Positions 8,196-16,488 of a DNA stretch of 38,943 bases are shown here, in pieces. The translations under genes and the position numbers were made by a program. Every line of letters starts with the position of its first letter. Within the stretch, counting starts at the first letter, position 1. The DNA is taken from assembly GCA_031263265.1 (NCBI GenBank), contig JAISGE010000143.1, positions 1 through 38,943 of the forward strand, written 5' to 3'. Source of the DNA: Treponema sp. GTDB lineage: Bacteria; Spirochaetota; Spirochaetia; Treponematales; Breznakiellaceae. Under the pieces are notes generated by a model, which saw nothing but the letters and a program-made list of their open reading frames with translations, did not search any database and had not been told where the DNA came from.

Positions 8196-9494
8196 ATGAA
8201 CAAGGTATATAGTAAGATTGAATCCATTACAGGGAGTGTTATCACCGTCAGGGCTGATGATATCCGGTATGGAGATCTGGCAGAGGTGGATACCGTATTC
8301 GGTACCTCTTTGGCGGAGGTAAACCGTCTGGAAGGCAACTTGGTTTCCCTCCAGGTATTTGCTGGAGGCCGGGGTATTTCCACAGGTGATACGGTGCGGT
8401 TTTTGGGACGTTCGATGCAGGTGTCTTTTTCTGAAAATCTCATGGGTCGGGTTTTTTCCGGCTCTGGAGAACCGAGGGATCGAGGTCCAGCGCTCCATGA
8501 AAACCTCATCTCCATTGGTGGGCCATCGGTAAATCCTGCGCAACGGATCATTCCTCGAAGGATGATCCGAACGGGCATTCCCATGATCGATCTGTTTAAT
8601 ACCCTGGTGGTTTCTCAAAAGCTGCCTATTTTTTCGGTTTCCGGGGAACCCTACAACGATCTTTTGGCCAGGATTGCGATGCAGGCCGAGGTTGATGTAA
8701 TTGTTTTGGGGGGCATGGGCCTTAAATACGATGACTACCTGTTTTTCAAAGATACCTTGGAACAGGGGGGCGCCCTTTCCCGGACCGTGATGTTCGTGCA
8801 TACCGCCTCAGATCCTACGGTAGAGTGCCTCATGATTCCTGATATGTCCCTGGCAGTGGCGGAACAGTTTGCTTTGCAAGGTAAGGATGTACTGGTATTG
8901 CTTACGGACATGACCAATTTTGCCGATGCCATGAAGGAAATCTCTATTATTCAGGAGCAGGTACCCTCTAACCGTGGGTATCCGGGAGACCTGTACAGTC
9001 AGCTTGCGAGTCGCTATGAAAAGGCGGTAGATTTCGACACCGCCGGATCCATTACTATTCTAGGGGTTACGACCATGCCGGGGGATGACGTGACCCATCC
9101 GGTGCCGGATAATACCGGGTACATCACCGAAGGGCAGTATTACCTCAAGAACGGTCGTATTGAGCCGTTTGGCTCCCTTTCCCGGCTTAAACAGATGGTC
9201 AACGGCAAGACCCGCTCGGATCACCGGGCATTGATGGATGGGATGATCAAGCTTTATTCGGCCTACAAGGATACCTTGGAAAAAAAGGCTATGGGTTTCA
9301 TTATGACCTCCTGGGATGATAAGCTCCTTAAGTACGGGGATCGTTTTGAAAAAGGGATGATGGATCTGTCGGTCAACATTCCCCTGGAGCGGGCGCTTGA
9401 TTTGGGTTGGGAGATCTTGGCGGACTGTTTCAGTCCTGAAGAGACGGGGCTTCGCTCCGAACTGATTGCGAAGTTCTGGCCCAAGAAGGATTAA
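8196..9494 (+). CDS. atpB: V-type ATP synthase subunit B (regulatory)
   Basis: A 432-aa head subunit that binds nucleotide at the A/B interface but lacks a working P-loop: the region around LPIFSVSGEPYNDLLARIA carries no GxxxxGKT. Other motifs are TGIPMIDLFNTLVVSQKLP, LLTDMTNFADAMKEIS and the B-subunit SLSRLKQMVNGKTR. GGAGG precedes the ATG, 21 nt after the atpA stop. It forms the A3B3 ring with the upstream gene product. Confidence 0.97.
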   Translation: MNKVYSKIESITGSVITVRADDIRYGDLAEVDTVFGTSLAEVNRLEGNLVSLQVFAGGRGISTGDTVRFLGRSMQVSFSENLMGRVFSGSGEPRDRGPALHENLISIGGPSVNPAQRIIPRRMIRTGIPMIDLFNTLVVSQKLPIFSVSGEPYNDLLARIAMQAEVDVIVLGGMGLKYDDYLFFKDTLEQGGALSRTVMFVHTASDPTVECLMIPDMSLAVAEQFALQGKDVLVLLTDMTNFADAMKEISIIQEQVPSNRGYPGDLYSQLASRYEKAVDFDTAGSITILGVTTMPGDDVTHPVPDNTGYITEGQYYLKNGRIEPFGSLSRLKQMVNGKTRSDHRALMDGMIKLYSAYKDTLEKKAMGFIMTSWDDKLLKYGDRFEKGMMDLSVNIPLERALDLGWEILADCFSPEETGLRSELIAKFWPKKD

Positions 9495-9500
9495 CAGGAC

Positions 9501-10103
9501 ATGGCAAAGATCAAGCTGACCAAAAACGAACTTAAGAAGCAAAAAGATGCCCTTAAGATGTATCAGCGGTATCTTCCAACGTTAATGCTGAAAAAACAGC
9601 AGCTTCAGGCGGAAATTAGAACCACTGAACTGCGTATTAAAGCATTGTTGGCGACCAAGGATCAGGTAGATGAATCCTTTAAGCCTTGGATAGGGGTGTT
9701 TTGTGAGACCGGGTTCTTTAGCCCGGATCTGGTACAGATCCAGAGCATCACTACAAGTCGGGGAAACATTGCCGGGGTATCTATTCCTCTCTTTCATGGG
9801 GCGGAATTTTATACTAAGCCTTATGATGTGGCCCGGAATCCCCTGTGGCTTGATAAGGCAGTAGAGAAAATGAAACAAGTCTTATTGTTGGATCTGGAAG
9901 CCCAGGTTTTGGAAGAGCAGCGGAAACGGTTAGACCATGAATTGCGGGTAACTACCCAGCGGGTGAACCTGTTTGAGAAGATCATGATCCCTGAGACCAA
10001 GGGTAACATCAAGAAGATTCGGGTTTATTTAGGGGATCAGCAGACCTCCGCAGTGGTTCGGGGCAAGATCGCTAAACGAGGAATGGAGAGGGCTGTGCAA
10101 TGA
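9501..10103 (+). CDS. atpD: V-type ATP synthase subunit D (central rotor)
   Basis: A 200-aa rotor shaft subunit that passes torque between the head and the membrane ring. The N-terminal helix (KIKLTKNELKKQKDALKMYQ) and C-terminal helix (EEQRKRLDHELRVTTQRVNL) would form the antiparallel coiled coil typical of subunit D, with a basic tail. It starts 6 nt after atpB and overlaps the next start by 4 nt. Confidence 0.93.
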   Translation: MAKIKLTKNELKKQKDALKMYQRYLPTLMLKKQQLQAEIRTTELRIKALLATKDQVDESFKPWIGVFCETGFFSPDLVQIQSITTSRGNIAGVSIPLFHGAEFYTKPYDVARNPLWLDKAVEKMKQVLLLDLEAQVLEEQRKRLDHELRVTTQRVNLFEKIMIPETKGNIKKIRVYLGDQQTSAVVRGKIAKRGMERAVQ

Positions 10104-11911
10104 TTGTACCGATGAAGAAAGTATCCCTCGTGGTCATGGATAAGACCAGGGAAGCATCCTTGGAAAAGCTTCGGGAAGTGGGCTTGGTGCATCTGGAGAA
10201 ACGTTCCGTTACTTCTGATGCTCTTTCGGCATTATTGGATCGGAAGGCCAAGGTTGAAAGCGCTTTGGGTTTATTGCGGCCCTATCAGGGGCAGACTCAG
10301 GTTGTGGCAAAGCAGGAACTGGATGGGGCGGAACTGGTGAACCAAATTTTGGCTCTGGGAGATGAGCGCAAAGTCCTCCAGGAACGGTTGCTTGTTACGA
10401 TTAAAGAACAAAGCCGTATTACGAGCTGGGGTAATTTCAATCCGGCATCTTTTAAAGAGTTGGCAGCCCAGGGGATCGTGCTTATCCCTTATAAACTCCC
10501 TCCCAAGGTATATGCATCCCTGGGGAAAGATGATTCCTTTATCCGGCTTGGGGCGGATAAAGCGACGGTGTATGGGCTTAGTGTGGGTAAAGAAATTGCA
10601 GGGGAAATGCCGTTTGTCCTGCCGGAACATTCTCTTAACGAGCTTGGGGAGATCATACAGGAGATCCAGAGAAAGCTGCAGGATATAGAGGCCAGATTTG
10701 TAGCGTTTGCCCGTCAAGAGGATGGAGTTCATGCTGAACTTGAAGAGCTTGTCCAGCATATTGCCTTTGAGACCGCTCGCGCGGGTATGGATCGAGTGGA
10801 ATCGGTTCCTGTGGAGTTTACGGTTTCATGGCTTACCGGGTATGTACCCAATGATTCGGTGGGAACCTTGAAGCGGGCGGCTGCGGAAAACGGCTGGGCC
10901 TTGGCCTTGAGGGACCCGGAGGAAACGGATAATCCGCCGACCCTGGTGCGAAGCAACGCCTTTACCAGGCTGATTCAGCCCTTGTTTAAGCTCTTGGGAA
11001 CTACTCCGGGGTATCGGGAATACGATATTAGCCTATCCTATTTGCTCTTTTTCAGTTTTTTCTTTGCCATGATCTTCGGAGATGCAGGATACGGTTCAAT
11101 CTTGTTTGTAACTGCCCTTATTTTAGGGATAAAATCCATGAAGCAAACCGGGAAAGTTCCTGATGGGATACTACTTTTGGGCTTGCTTTCCCTGTCGACT
11201 ATCTTGTGGGGAACCCTTACCGGTGCATGGTTTGCCATGCAGAACATTCCTAGGTTCTTGGCGGGCCTCAAGGTTCCTTTCCTCGCTTCGGAGCAGAACA
11301 TTAAGCATCTTTGTTTTGTGGTTGGGGCAGGACAGATCGTGCTGGCCCATCTCAAGAACATCAAAAAGGAACTGCCTTCCCTGACTGCCTTAGCCCAACT
11401 GGGTTGGCTCTGTATGGTGGTTGGACTGTATTTTCTGGTACTGAATCTGGTATTGTCCAAAACCGAATTTCCGGTTCCTTCCTTTGCCTTGTACCTTATT
11501 GGGGGCGGCCTTGTGACTTTTTTCATCTTTGTCGAACAAAAGGGAGGGAACTTTCTTAAAAATGTAGGAAAGGGTTTTGCCAACTTCCTGCCTACATTCT
11601 TGAACGCGGTATCGAGTTTCTCGGATATTATTAGTTACATTCGTCTCTTTGCGGTAGGTCTTGCAGGAGCTGCTATAGCGAGTAGTTTTAACGGCATGGC
11701 GGGGGGGCTACCCGCTGGTCCGGTTCGCATCATTGCAGGGGCGTTCATCCTCCTGTTCGGTCATGGGCTTAACCTTGCCATGAATGCCCTTTCAGTGGTG
11801 GTTCATGGGGTACGGCTCAATTTATTGGAATATGCCGGTCATCTGGGAATGGAATGGTCTGGTTATGCATATTCACCCTTTGCGCTGAAACATAAAGCGC
11901 GGCCGGAGTAA
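10100..11911 (+). CDS. atpI: V-type ATP synthase subunit I (membrane stator, a-subunit)
   Basis: A 603-aa protein with a soluble coiled-coil N-terminal half (to about residue 310) and a C-terminal half of about seven or eight membrane helices. The ion-channel helix contains the essential Arg in SYIRLFAVGLAGAAIA, and a second conserved membrane stretch is MIFGDAGYGSILF. It forms the ion half-channels against the K ring. Its ATG overlaps the atpD stop (ATGA). It is followed by an unusual 201-nt gap before atpK. Confidence 0.96.
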   Translation: MIVPMKKVSLVVMDKTREASLEKLREVGLVHLEKRSVTSDALSALLDRKAKVESALGLLRPYQGQTQVVAKQELDGAELVNQILALGDERKVLQERLLVTIKEQSRITSWGNFNPASFKELAAQGIVLIPYKLPPKVYASLGKDDSFIRLGADKATVYGLSVGKEIAGEMPFVLPEHSLNELGEIIQEIQRKLQDIEARFVAFARQEDGVHAELEELVQHIAFETARAGMDRVESVPVEFTVSWLTGYVPNDSVGTLKRAAAENGWALALRDPEETDNPPTLVRSNAFTRLIQPLFKLLGTTPGYREYDISLSYLLFFSFFFAMIFGDAGYGSILFVTALILGIKSMKQTGKVPDGILLLGLLSLSTILWGTLTGAWFAMQNIPRFLAGLKVPFLASEQNIKHLCFVVGAGQIVLAHLKNIKKELPSLTALAQLGWLCMVVGLYFLVLNLVLSKTEFPVPSFALYLIGGGLVTFFIFVEQKGGNFLKNVGKGFANFLPTFLNAVSSFSDIISYIRLFAVGLAGAAIASSFNGMAGGLPAGPVRIIAGAFILLFGHGLNLAMNALSVVVHGVRLNLLEYAGHLGMEWSGYAYSPFALKHKARPE

Positions 11912-12069
11912 CGTTTAAGGGAGACGGTGAGCGCTTGAAGCGGCTCGCTCGGTATCTTCTTAACCGGTTTCGGAAATTTATACAGTCCAAAGGAGACGTG
12001 GTCTGGAAATTTTAAACAAATGACTAAAATGTTTAGAAAATCCGGATGTTCCGATGGTTAATTTTTTGT

Positions 12070-12089
12070 TAAATAAATGAGTTTATTTA
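12070..12089 (+). promoter_or_regulatory. AT-only hairpin in the atpI–atpK spacer
   Basis: TAAATAAA (12070-12077) pairs perfectly with TTTATTTA (12082-12089) across a TGAG loop, 23 nt upstream of the atpK start. AAGGAG lies between the hairpin and the ATG. An AT-rich stem near a strong ribosome binding site could protect or mark the 5' end of a processed atpK message, which would suit the high copy number of the K subunit. The role is inferred. Confidence 0.3.
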
Positions 12090-12112
12090 GCAAACCAAAT
12101 TAAGGAGTATAT

Positions 12113-12541
12113 ATGAATATTGGATTGATTGGAGTTGCCGCCTGTCTTGGTCTTGCTGCCTTGGGTTCTGCTTTAGGTGCGGGGGTTGCGGGTATGTCTG
12201 CCATCGGAGCATGGAAGAAATGTTTTATCCAGAATAAACCGGTGCCTTTCATCCTGGTAGCCTTTGCGGGTGCGCCTTTGACGCAGACCATCTATGGGTT
12301 CATTCTGATGAATAGCTTAGTGGGTTTGAATAACCCGGGTGCGCAATTAGGGATTGGGGTATTTTCAGGACTTGCCATGGGCGCTTCGGCCTTATATCAA
12401 GGTAAATGCAGCGCCTGCGCTTCGGATGCCTTCGGAGAAACCGGTCAGGGTTTTGGTAACTACATTCTCGTGATTGGTCTTATTGAAACGGTAGCCCTGT
12501 TCGTGATGGTATTCTCCTTGGGTCTTGCAGGCTCCTTGTAA
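12113..12541 (+). CDS. atpK: V-type ATP synthase subunit K (ion-binding rotor ring)
   Basis: A 142-aa proteolipid with four membrane helices in two hairpins. The first hairpin has APLTQTIYGFI (T57, Q58), the second has ALYQGK (Q96) and LIETVALFVMV with the ion-binding Glu E125. Of the sodium ligands known from Enterococcus NtpK (L61, T64, Q65, Q110, E139), the Thr, both Gln and the Glu have counterparts; the Leu position looks like Ala. Sodium coupling is therefore plausible but not shown. Only the second hairpin keeps the Glu, as in V-type rings. TAAGGAG lies 7-13 nt upstream of the ATG. Confidence 0.95.
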   Translation: MNIGLIGVAACLGLAALGSALGAGVAGMSAIGAWKKCFIQNKPVPFILVAFAGAPLTQTIYGFILMNSLVGLNNPGAQLGIGVFSGLAMGASALYQGKCSACASDAFGETGQGFGNYILVIGLIETVALFVMVFSLGLAGSL

Positions 12542-12584
12542 AGGTGTATCGAAGTATACCCTTTACCGGACTTTAGGGTGCTTG

Positions 12585-13715
12585 ATGGGTCATACTACAC
12601 GGGTAATCAAGATTGGCGGGTTTGGTGCTGTTGAACCGGTCATGCTGGGCGGTACTTTTCCAGTGGTTATACAGACCATGTGGAAAGACCGCCTTTCTTT
12701 TTCTGATCTTACCGGAGTTGCAGGAGAGGAGATCCTTTCCCGTATTAAGACCTTGGCGGCTATAGGTTGCGGCTTACTCCGGTTTGCGGTGCCTGATAGG
12801 GAATCTGCGGATGTGGTGGGAAACTTGGCATCCATGGTTTCCATGCCCTTAGTGGCGGATATTCATTTTGATTATACCCTTGCGCTTCGTTGTCTTGATT
12901 TTCCTATTGCTAAAATTCGTATTAATCCGGGCAACATCGGCAACCGGGAAAAGGTTGAACAGGTGATTGCTAAAGCCGCTTCAAAAGGGGTACCCATACG
13001 GATAGGGGTGAATGGGGGGAGTCTTCCTCAGGATCTGCGGCGTTCTGTGGCAGAAGGCCGCCTTGATCAGGCAGAGGCTTTAGTGCAAGCCGCACAGCGG
13101 GAATTGGATATCTTTCAGGAATTGGATTTTCCCCATGTCTTGGTCTCAATGAAAGCCTCTTCTGTGGCCGATACTATAAAGGCGAACCGGCTCTTGGCGG
13201 ACCGTACTGATGTGCCCCTGCATATTGGGGTTACCGAAGCAGGGCCCCTTATCCCCGGGGTGGTCCGGAATACCCTGGCTATTCATGCCTTACTGTTGGA
13301 GGGGATTGGGGATACGATTCGGGTGTCTCTTTCGGATACTATGGAGCGGGAACTCATTGCCGGGAGGGAGATCCTGAGGAGTGTGGGAACAGGTACTGGA
13401 AAAAAAGCGGTACGTCAGGGGGTGACCCTTGTTTCTTGTCCTCGGTGTGGGAGAAACAGTTTCGATACCCATGGTTTTACCGAGGCTTGGCAGAACCGGT
13501 TGTATGCTCTGGATCGGGATCTTACTATTGCCGTTATGGGTTGTGCGGTCAATGGGCCACAGGAAGCGCGGCACGCGGATCTGGGTATCACTGGCCTGGG
13601 AAACAAGGTGTTTTTATTCCGGCAAGGGAAGGTAGTGAGAACCATTAACGTGGAGGAGGCGGACGCTGCCTTTGGGGAAGAACTGGAGTGGTTGTACCAT
13701 GCAGCGCAGAAGTAA
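12585..13715 (+). CDS. ispG: 4-hydroxy-3-methylbut-2-enyl-diphosphate synthase (IspG/GcpE)
   Basis: This Fe-S enzyme converts MEcPP to HMBPP in the non-mevalonate isoprenoid pathway. The 376-aa protein starts MGHTTRVIKIGGF at ATG 12585; a TTG at 12525 in the same frame lies inside atpK and is rejected. Cluster ligands are seen in SCPRCGRNSF (two Cys) and MGCAVNGPQEAR (third Cys and the Glu). The TIM-barrel part holds PLVADIHFDYTLAL and KIRINPGNIG. It sits 43 nt after atpK and overlaps the next gene, so it may be co-transcribed with the ATPase. Confidence 0.95.
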   Translation: MGHTTRVIKIGGFGAVEPVMLGGTFPVVIQTMWKDRLSFSDLTGVAGEEILSRIKTLAAIGCGLLRFAVPDRESADVVGNLASMVSMPLVADIHFDYTLALRCLDFPIAKIRINPGNIGNREKVEQVIAKAASKGVPIRIGVNGGSLPQDLRRSVAEGRLDQAEALVQAAQRELDIFQELDFPHVLVSMKASSVADTIKANRLLADRTDVPLHIGVTEAGPLIPGVVRNTLAIHALLLEGIGDTIRVSLSDTMERELIAGREILRSVGTGTGKKAVRQGVTLVSCPRCGRNSFDTHGFTEAWQNRLYALDRDLTIAVMGCAVNGPQEARHADLGITGLGNKVFLFRQGKVVRTINVEEADAAFGEELEWLYHAAQK

Positions 13716-14841
13716 AAAAATGAAAAAAGCGCGAATTTTAGGGTTTCTCGTATTTTTTCTCTGTGGGTCCCTAGTAGGGGCTCAAAGGCAAACTGAGCGT
13801 CCTTATTGGTTTAGTCTTGAACAGGGAAAGTCCTTGTTTAGAAAGGGAGACTATGGAAACGCTCTTTTGGCGTTTGAGGATGCCCGCCGGGATCGCCGGG
13901 AACTCTATACCCGGATGGAACAGGATCTCATTGATTTGTTATCGATTCCTGAGGTGCGTTTGTTAGGGGATTCGCTGGATCAAATAGAGCCTTATATTAC
14001 CGAACGGTATCAGATAAATGCAGCGGCTGCTCTCCGGGAGTTGTATTTTCGGGTACCCCGGGCATCCCTGGAAGGATCAGCTACCAGGGCCTTGGAAGCT
14101 CTGGGGCATCTTAAGTATTATCCTGAGGCGGAATATTGGATAGGAGAAAGTTACCGGGTTGAGGGAGAATTGGGGGTGGCTTTGGGCCAGTATCAGAAGG
14201 CCCATGAACAGCGAGTCTTTTTGGAAAATCCTGGGTTTGATATAGAAATTCTATATAAGATCATTGATATTCTTAAAATCAGGCAAAATTATACTGAGAT
14301 GGAAAAGCGGCTTCTGGAGACCCTTGAGGGAGATACCCTATGGTCTGGGGGGAGAATGAATCTAAATACCAAAAGCGCCATGCTCAAGGTCTTGGAGAAC
14401 GATGGAATTAACCGGTTTTTAACGGTTTACCGGTATAACAATGCCCTGGTAGAACGGGCACATCGACTTTTGGGTTACTATTACTACACCTCAGGACGAT
14501 ACAACCGGGCCGTGGAACACCTGATGTTCTCATGTTTGATTCAGAATACCATTGTGATTGAGGAGGTAATCCGTACTCAGTATGATTTTACCTTTACTTC
14601 CCTGGAGAACCTGCTCACGCAAGCCCTTAAACGGCGGACGTTGGTGGAGTATATTGAAGGAGCTGAATACTATAAGACCCTCTATTATATGGGAGCAGCT
14701 TTGTATGGTGATGGCAAGTTGGTTTCTGCAAGGCGGTTCTGGACATTCTTAAGCGGACATTCTGATGCAGGTGAATGGGGCGGGAGGGCGCGTAGTCAGT
14801 TACGGAGTCCTTTTGTGGAGCAAGTGGTAGAAATGCCTTGA
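13699..14841 (+). CDS. Secreted TPR-repeat protein of unknown function
   Basis: A 380-aa protein with an N-terminal signal sequence: a basic stretch (RRSKKMKKAR), a hydrophobic core (ILGFLVFFLCGSLV) and cleavage likely after GA in VGAQRQ. The Cys lies inside the core and does not make a good lipobox. Helix pairs of TPR type are seen in GKSLFRKGDYGNALLAFEDA, EYWIGESYRVEGELGVALGQ and LLGYYYYTSGRYNRAVEHL. It is probably a periplasmic scaffold. GGAG lies 10 nt ahead of the ATG at 13699; the ATG at 13720 would also keep the signal. The 17-nt overlap with ispG suggests coupled translation. Confidence 0.8.
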   Translation: MQRRSKKMKKARILGFLVFFLCGSLVGAQRQTERPYWFSLEQGKSLFRKGDYGNALLAFEDARRDRRELYTRMEQDLIDLLSIPEVRLLGDSLDQIEPYITERYQINAAAALRELYFRVPRASLEGSATRALEALGHLKYYPEAEYWIGESYRVEGELGVALGQYQKAHEQRVFLENPGFDIEILYKIIDILKIRQNYTEMEKRLLETLEGDTLWSGGRMNLNTKSAMLKVLENDGINRFLTVYRYNNALVERAHRLLGYYYYTSGRYNRAVEHLMFSCLIQNTIVIEEVIRTQYDFTFTSLENLLTQALKRRTLVEYIEGAEYYKTLYYMGAALYGDGKLVSARRFWTFLSGHSDAGEWGGRARSQLRSPFVEQVVEMP

Positions 14842-14923
14842 TACATGGGTACTGATTAGGGGTATGGTTGGGAGAAGCGGACAGGGCATTCAAAAAAGAA
14901 TAGTTGCCATTGAGGAGTAATTA

Positions 14924-15274
14924 ATGCAGACGATTATGCATGTGGATAATAGCCTATTCTTCAGAAAGGTAATGAAGACGTTTCTGGCGGAACATGGATT
15001 TTTGGGTGAAAGTTTTTCCCAAGGAACCGAAGCGCTTGAGGTTATTGCCCAAGGGCATGTAGCTTTGGTCATTACTGGGATGGTCCTTTCCGATATGAAT
15101 GGCTGGAAATTTATTAAAAGAATCATAACTTCTTCTAATGTTCCCATTATTGTGCTTACCTCAAATACGTCAAAAGCAGAACAGTACGGTTTGAAGGCTT
15201 TAGGAATTAAAGACCATATCCTCAAGTCAGGAGCATGGAAAGAAAAACTCCTGTCCCATTTATACCGGTTGTAA
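14924..15274 (+). CDS. Degenerate receiver-domain (pseudo-receiver) protein
   Basis: A stand-alone 116-aa CheY-like domain. The hydrophobic strands, the Thr of VLTSNT and the Lys of HILKSG are kept, and DMNGWKFIKRI is a normal alpha-3 region. Two acidic positions are lost: the pair after strand 1 reads VDNS (D8 kept, next Asp is N9), and the phospho-acceptor is Gly52 (codon GGG) in VITGMVLSDMNG, where active members read ITD. It cannot be phosphorylated in the normal way and may act by constitutive protein binding. GAGGAG lies 7 nt upstream. It has no output domain and no kinase neighbour. Confidence 0.85.
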   Translation: MQTIMHVDNSLFFRKVMKTFLAEHGFLGESFSQGTEALEVIAQGHVALVITGMVLSDMNGWKFIKRIITSSNVPIIVLTSNTSKAEQYGLKALGIKDHILKSGAWKEKLLSHLYRL

Positions 15275-15282
15275 GCCTGGGG

Positions 15283-15305
15283 TTCTTGGGGGATATTACC
15301 AAGAA
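15283..15305 (+). terminator. Hairpin after the pseudo-receiver gene
   Basis: TTCTTGG pairs with CCAAGAA (7 bp) across a 9-nt loop, starting 9 nt after the stop of the receiver gene. There is no following T tract, so it may be a weak terminator or a 3'-end stabiliser. Confidence 0.35.
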
Positions 15306-15387
15306 AAGTCTGCGAATTATACGAAATAATCCGTGAAATCTGTCGCCTTGTTTTAAATTGTTGCCTTGATTGTAAGTTCAGAGCCGA

Positions 15388-15417
15388 TTGACAATCAGTG
15401 TACCTTTATGGTATTTT
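15388..15417 (+). promoter_or_regulatory. Predicted promoter of the small zinc-ribbon gene
   Basis: A perfect TTGACA (15388-15393) is followed after 18 nt by TATTTT (15412-15417). It lies about 50 nt ahead of the AUG of the 55-aa gene and separates the ribosomal-protein cluster from the upstream operon. Confidence 0.45.
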
Positions 15418-15469
15418 TTATAGATACATTATTAAAGCAAAGGCCTTATAATGGCGAGGAGATGTTTCT

Positions 15470-15637
15470 ATGGCTCAGAGTAAAAATTCCCGTACGTCCA
15501 GCGCTACTCAAAAATTCTTTTGTTCTTGTGGCGGAGAAGTTAAAATGAAGACCCTCTTTGAAAAAGGTAAAGTTAAGAATGTTGCCGAATGTGAAAAATG
15601 TAAGCGTTTGGAACGGCGGCCTTCGGATTTTAAATGA
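15470..15637 (+). CDS. Small zinc-ribbon-like protein
   Basis: A 55-aa basic protein, MAQSKNSRTSSATQKFF then CSC (C18, C20) and, after 20 residues, CEKC (C41, C44), ending KRLERRPSDFK. CxC…CxxC spacing suggests one zinc site as in small ribosome-associated proteins. AGGAG lies 8 nt ahead of the ATG and a good promoter lies upstream, so it is very likely expressed. It resembles L31/L33-type zinc ribbons in size and charge but is not a convincing member of either; rpmE is present separately in this window. The position just before rpsT suggests a translation-related role (inference). Confidence 0.75.
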   Translation: MAQSKNSRTSSATQKFFCSCGGEVKMKTLFEKGKVKNVAECEKCKRLERRPSDFK

Positions 15638-15656
15638 AGCGTCAGGGGTTTCTTAT

Positions 15657-15673
15657 AACCAACGTTGGTTTTT
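15657..15673 (+). terminator. Palindrome plus T run after the zinc-ribbon gene
   Basis: AACCAACGTTGGTT (15657-15670) is a perfect palindrome followed by TTT. It can fold as a 5-bp stem with an ACGT loop. It lies between the zinc-ribbon stop and rpsT and may partly terminate or separate the two messages. Confidence 0.4.
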
Positions 15674-15728
15674 GAGTAAACAGGGTATGAGGAAAGGAGT
15701 AAACAATTGATAGGAGGAGGATTTTCCT

Positions 15729-16013
15729 TTGGCAGGTAAAAACAGTTCTGCGTTCAAACGGCACCGGCAGAGTGAAGAACGGCGTATCAGAAATAAGGCG
15801 GTAAAAAGTTCCGTCAGGACAATCACCAAGAAATTTGTGGTGTTAGCTCAAAAAAAAGAGCTTGATGCAGCGGGAGCAGCGCTCAAAGAGATGATAAAGA
15901 AAATTGATACCGCTGCACAGAAAGGGATTATCAAAAAAAACACCGCAGCTCGCAAAAAATCAAGGATGCAGCGGTTCTTTAATACGATTAATCAAACTGT
16001 AGCTGCTCAGTAA
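15729..16013 (+). CDS. rpsT: 30S ribosomal protein S20
   Basis: A 94-aa, strongly basic helical protein that binds 16S rRNA in the small subunit. The family pattern is clear: KNSSAFKRHRQSEERRIRNK, then KKELDAAGAALKEMIKKID, and IIKKNTAARKKSRMQRFFN. The start is TTG at 15729, supported by GGAGGAGG 8 nt upstream and by the usual MAxK N-terminus. E. coli rpsT also starts with UUG, which matters for its autoregulation. Confidence 0.95.
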   Translation: MAGKNSSAFKRHRQSEERRIRNKAVKSSVRTITKKFVVLAQKKELDAAGAALKEMIKKIDTAAQKGIIKKNTAARKKSRMQRFFNTINQTVAAQ

Positions 16014-16125
16014 GTACGGGGTACACAAAACGGTTTCAACGGTATTTTAGTATTACCTCGTATATAGCCCAAGCGGTATGATCGGGTAGAGGGATATGAG
16101 ATAAGGAAAGGGGAATGAGGGTATA

Positions 16126-16482
16126 ATGATAGAGAAAAAGTATACCAAAGCTGATCTGATTGATTCGGTGTATCGTAAGACCCGTATTGATCGAAAAGAG
16201 GTACAGACAATTATTGAGTGTTTCTTAGATACGATACAGTCTGGTCTCTTGGAAGAGGCGACCCTTGAATTACGGGGATTTGGGACTTTTGAGTTCAAAA
16301 TAAGAAAGGGTAGGGAAAAGGCAAGAAATCCAAAAACCGGAGCAACCTTGTCGGTTCAGGCTCATGGGGCAGTTACCTTTAGGCCGGGAAGAAAATTAAA
16401 ACAGGATCTATGGGGCTTGGGCAAGGAGAAAGGGTCTGCTGATTTCAAAGATAGGGAAGTCTATGGGCAGGAGCCTCAGTAA
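16126..16482 (+). CDS. HU/IHF-family DNA-binding protein
   Basis: A 118-aa nucleoid protein. The N-terminal helical half (KADLIDSVYRKTRIDRKEVQ) is followed by the beta-arm motif RGFGTFEFKIRKGREKARNP, then KTGATLSVQAHGAVTFRPG. It ends in a ~25-residue charged tail beyond the standard 90-aa core. It lies between rpsT and lnt, 6 nt ahead of lnt, in the order I recall from other treponemes. Confidence 0.93.
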   Translation: MIEKKYTKADLIDSVYRKTRIDRKEVQTIIECFLDTIQSGLLEEATLELRGFGTFEFKIRKGREKARNPKTGATLSVQAHGAVTFRPGRKLKQDLWGLGKEKGSADFKDREVYGQEPQ

Positions 16483-16488
16483 GGGTAC

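Noticed and set aside
8057..8801. Two long open frames (175 and 203 codons) on the minus strand
   Set aside because: Both are antisense to the conserved atpA/atpB genes and overlap each other.
11038..11583. 181-codon open frame on the minus strand
   Set aside because: Antisense to the membrane domain of atpI; no independent support.
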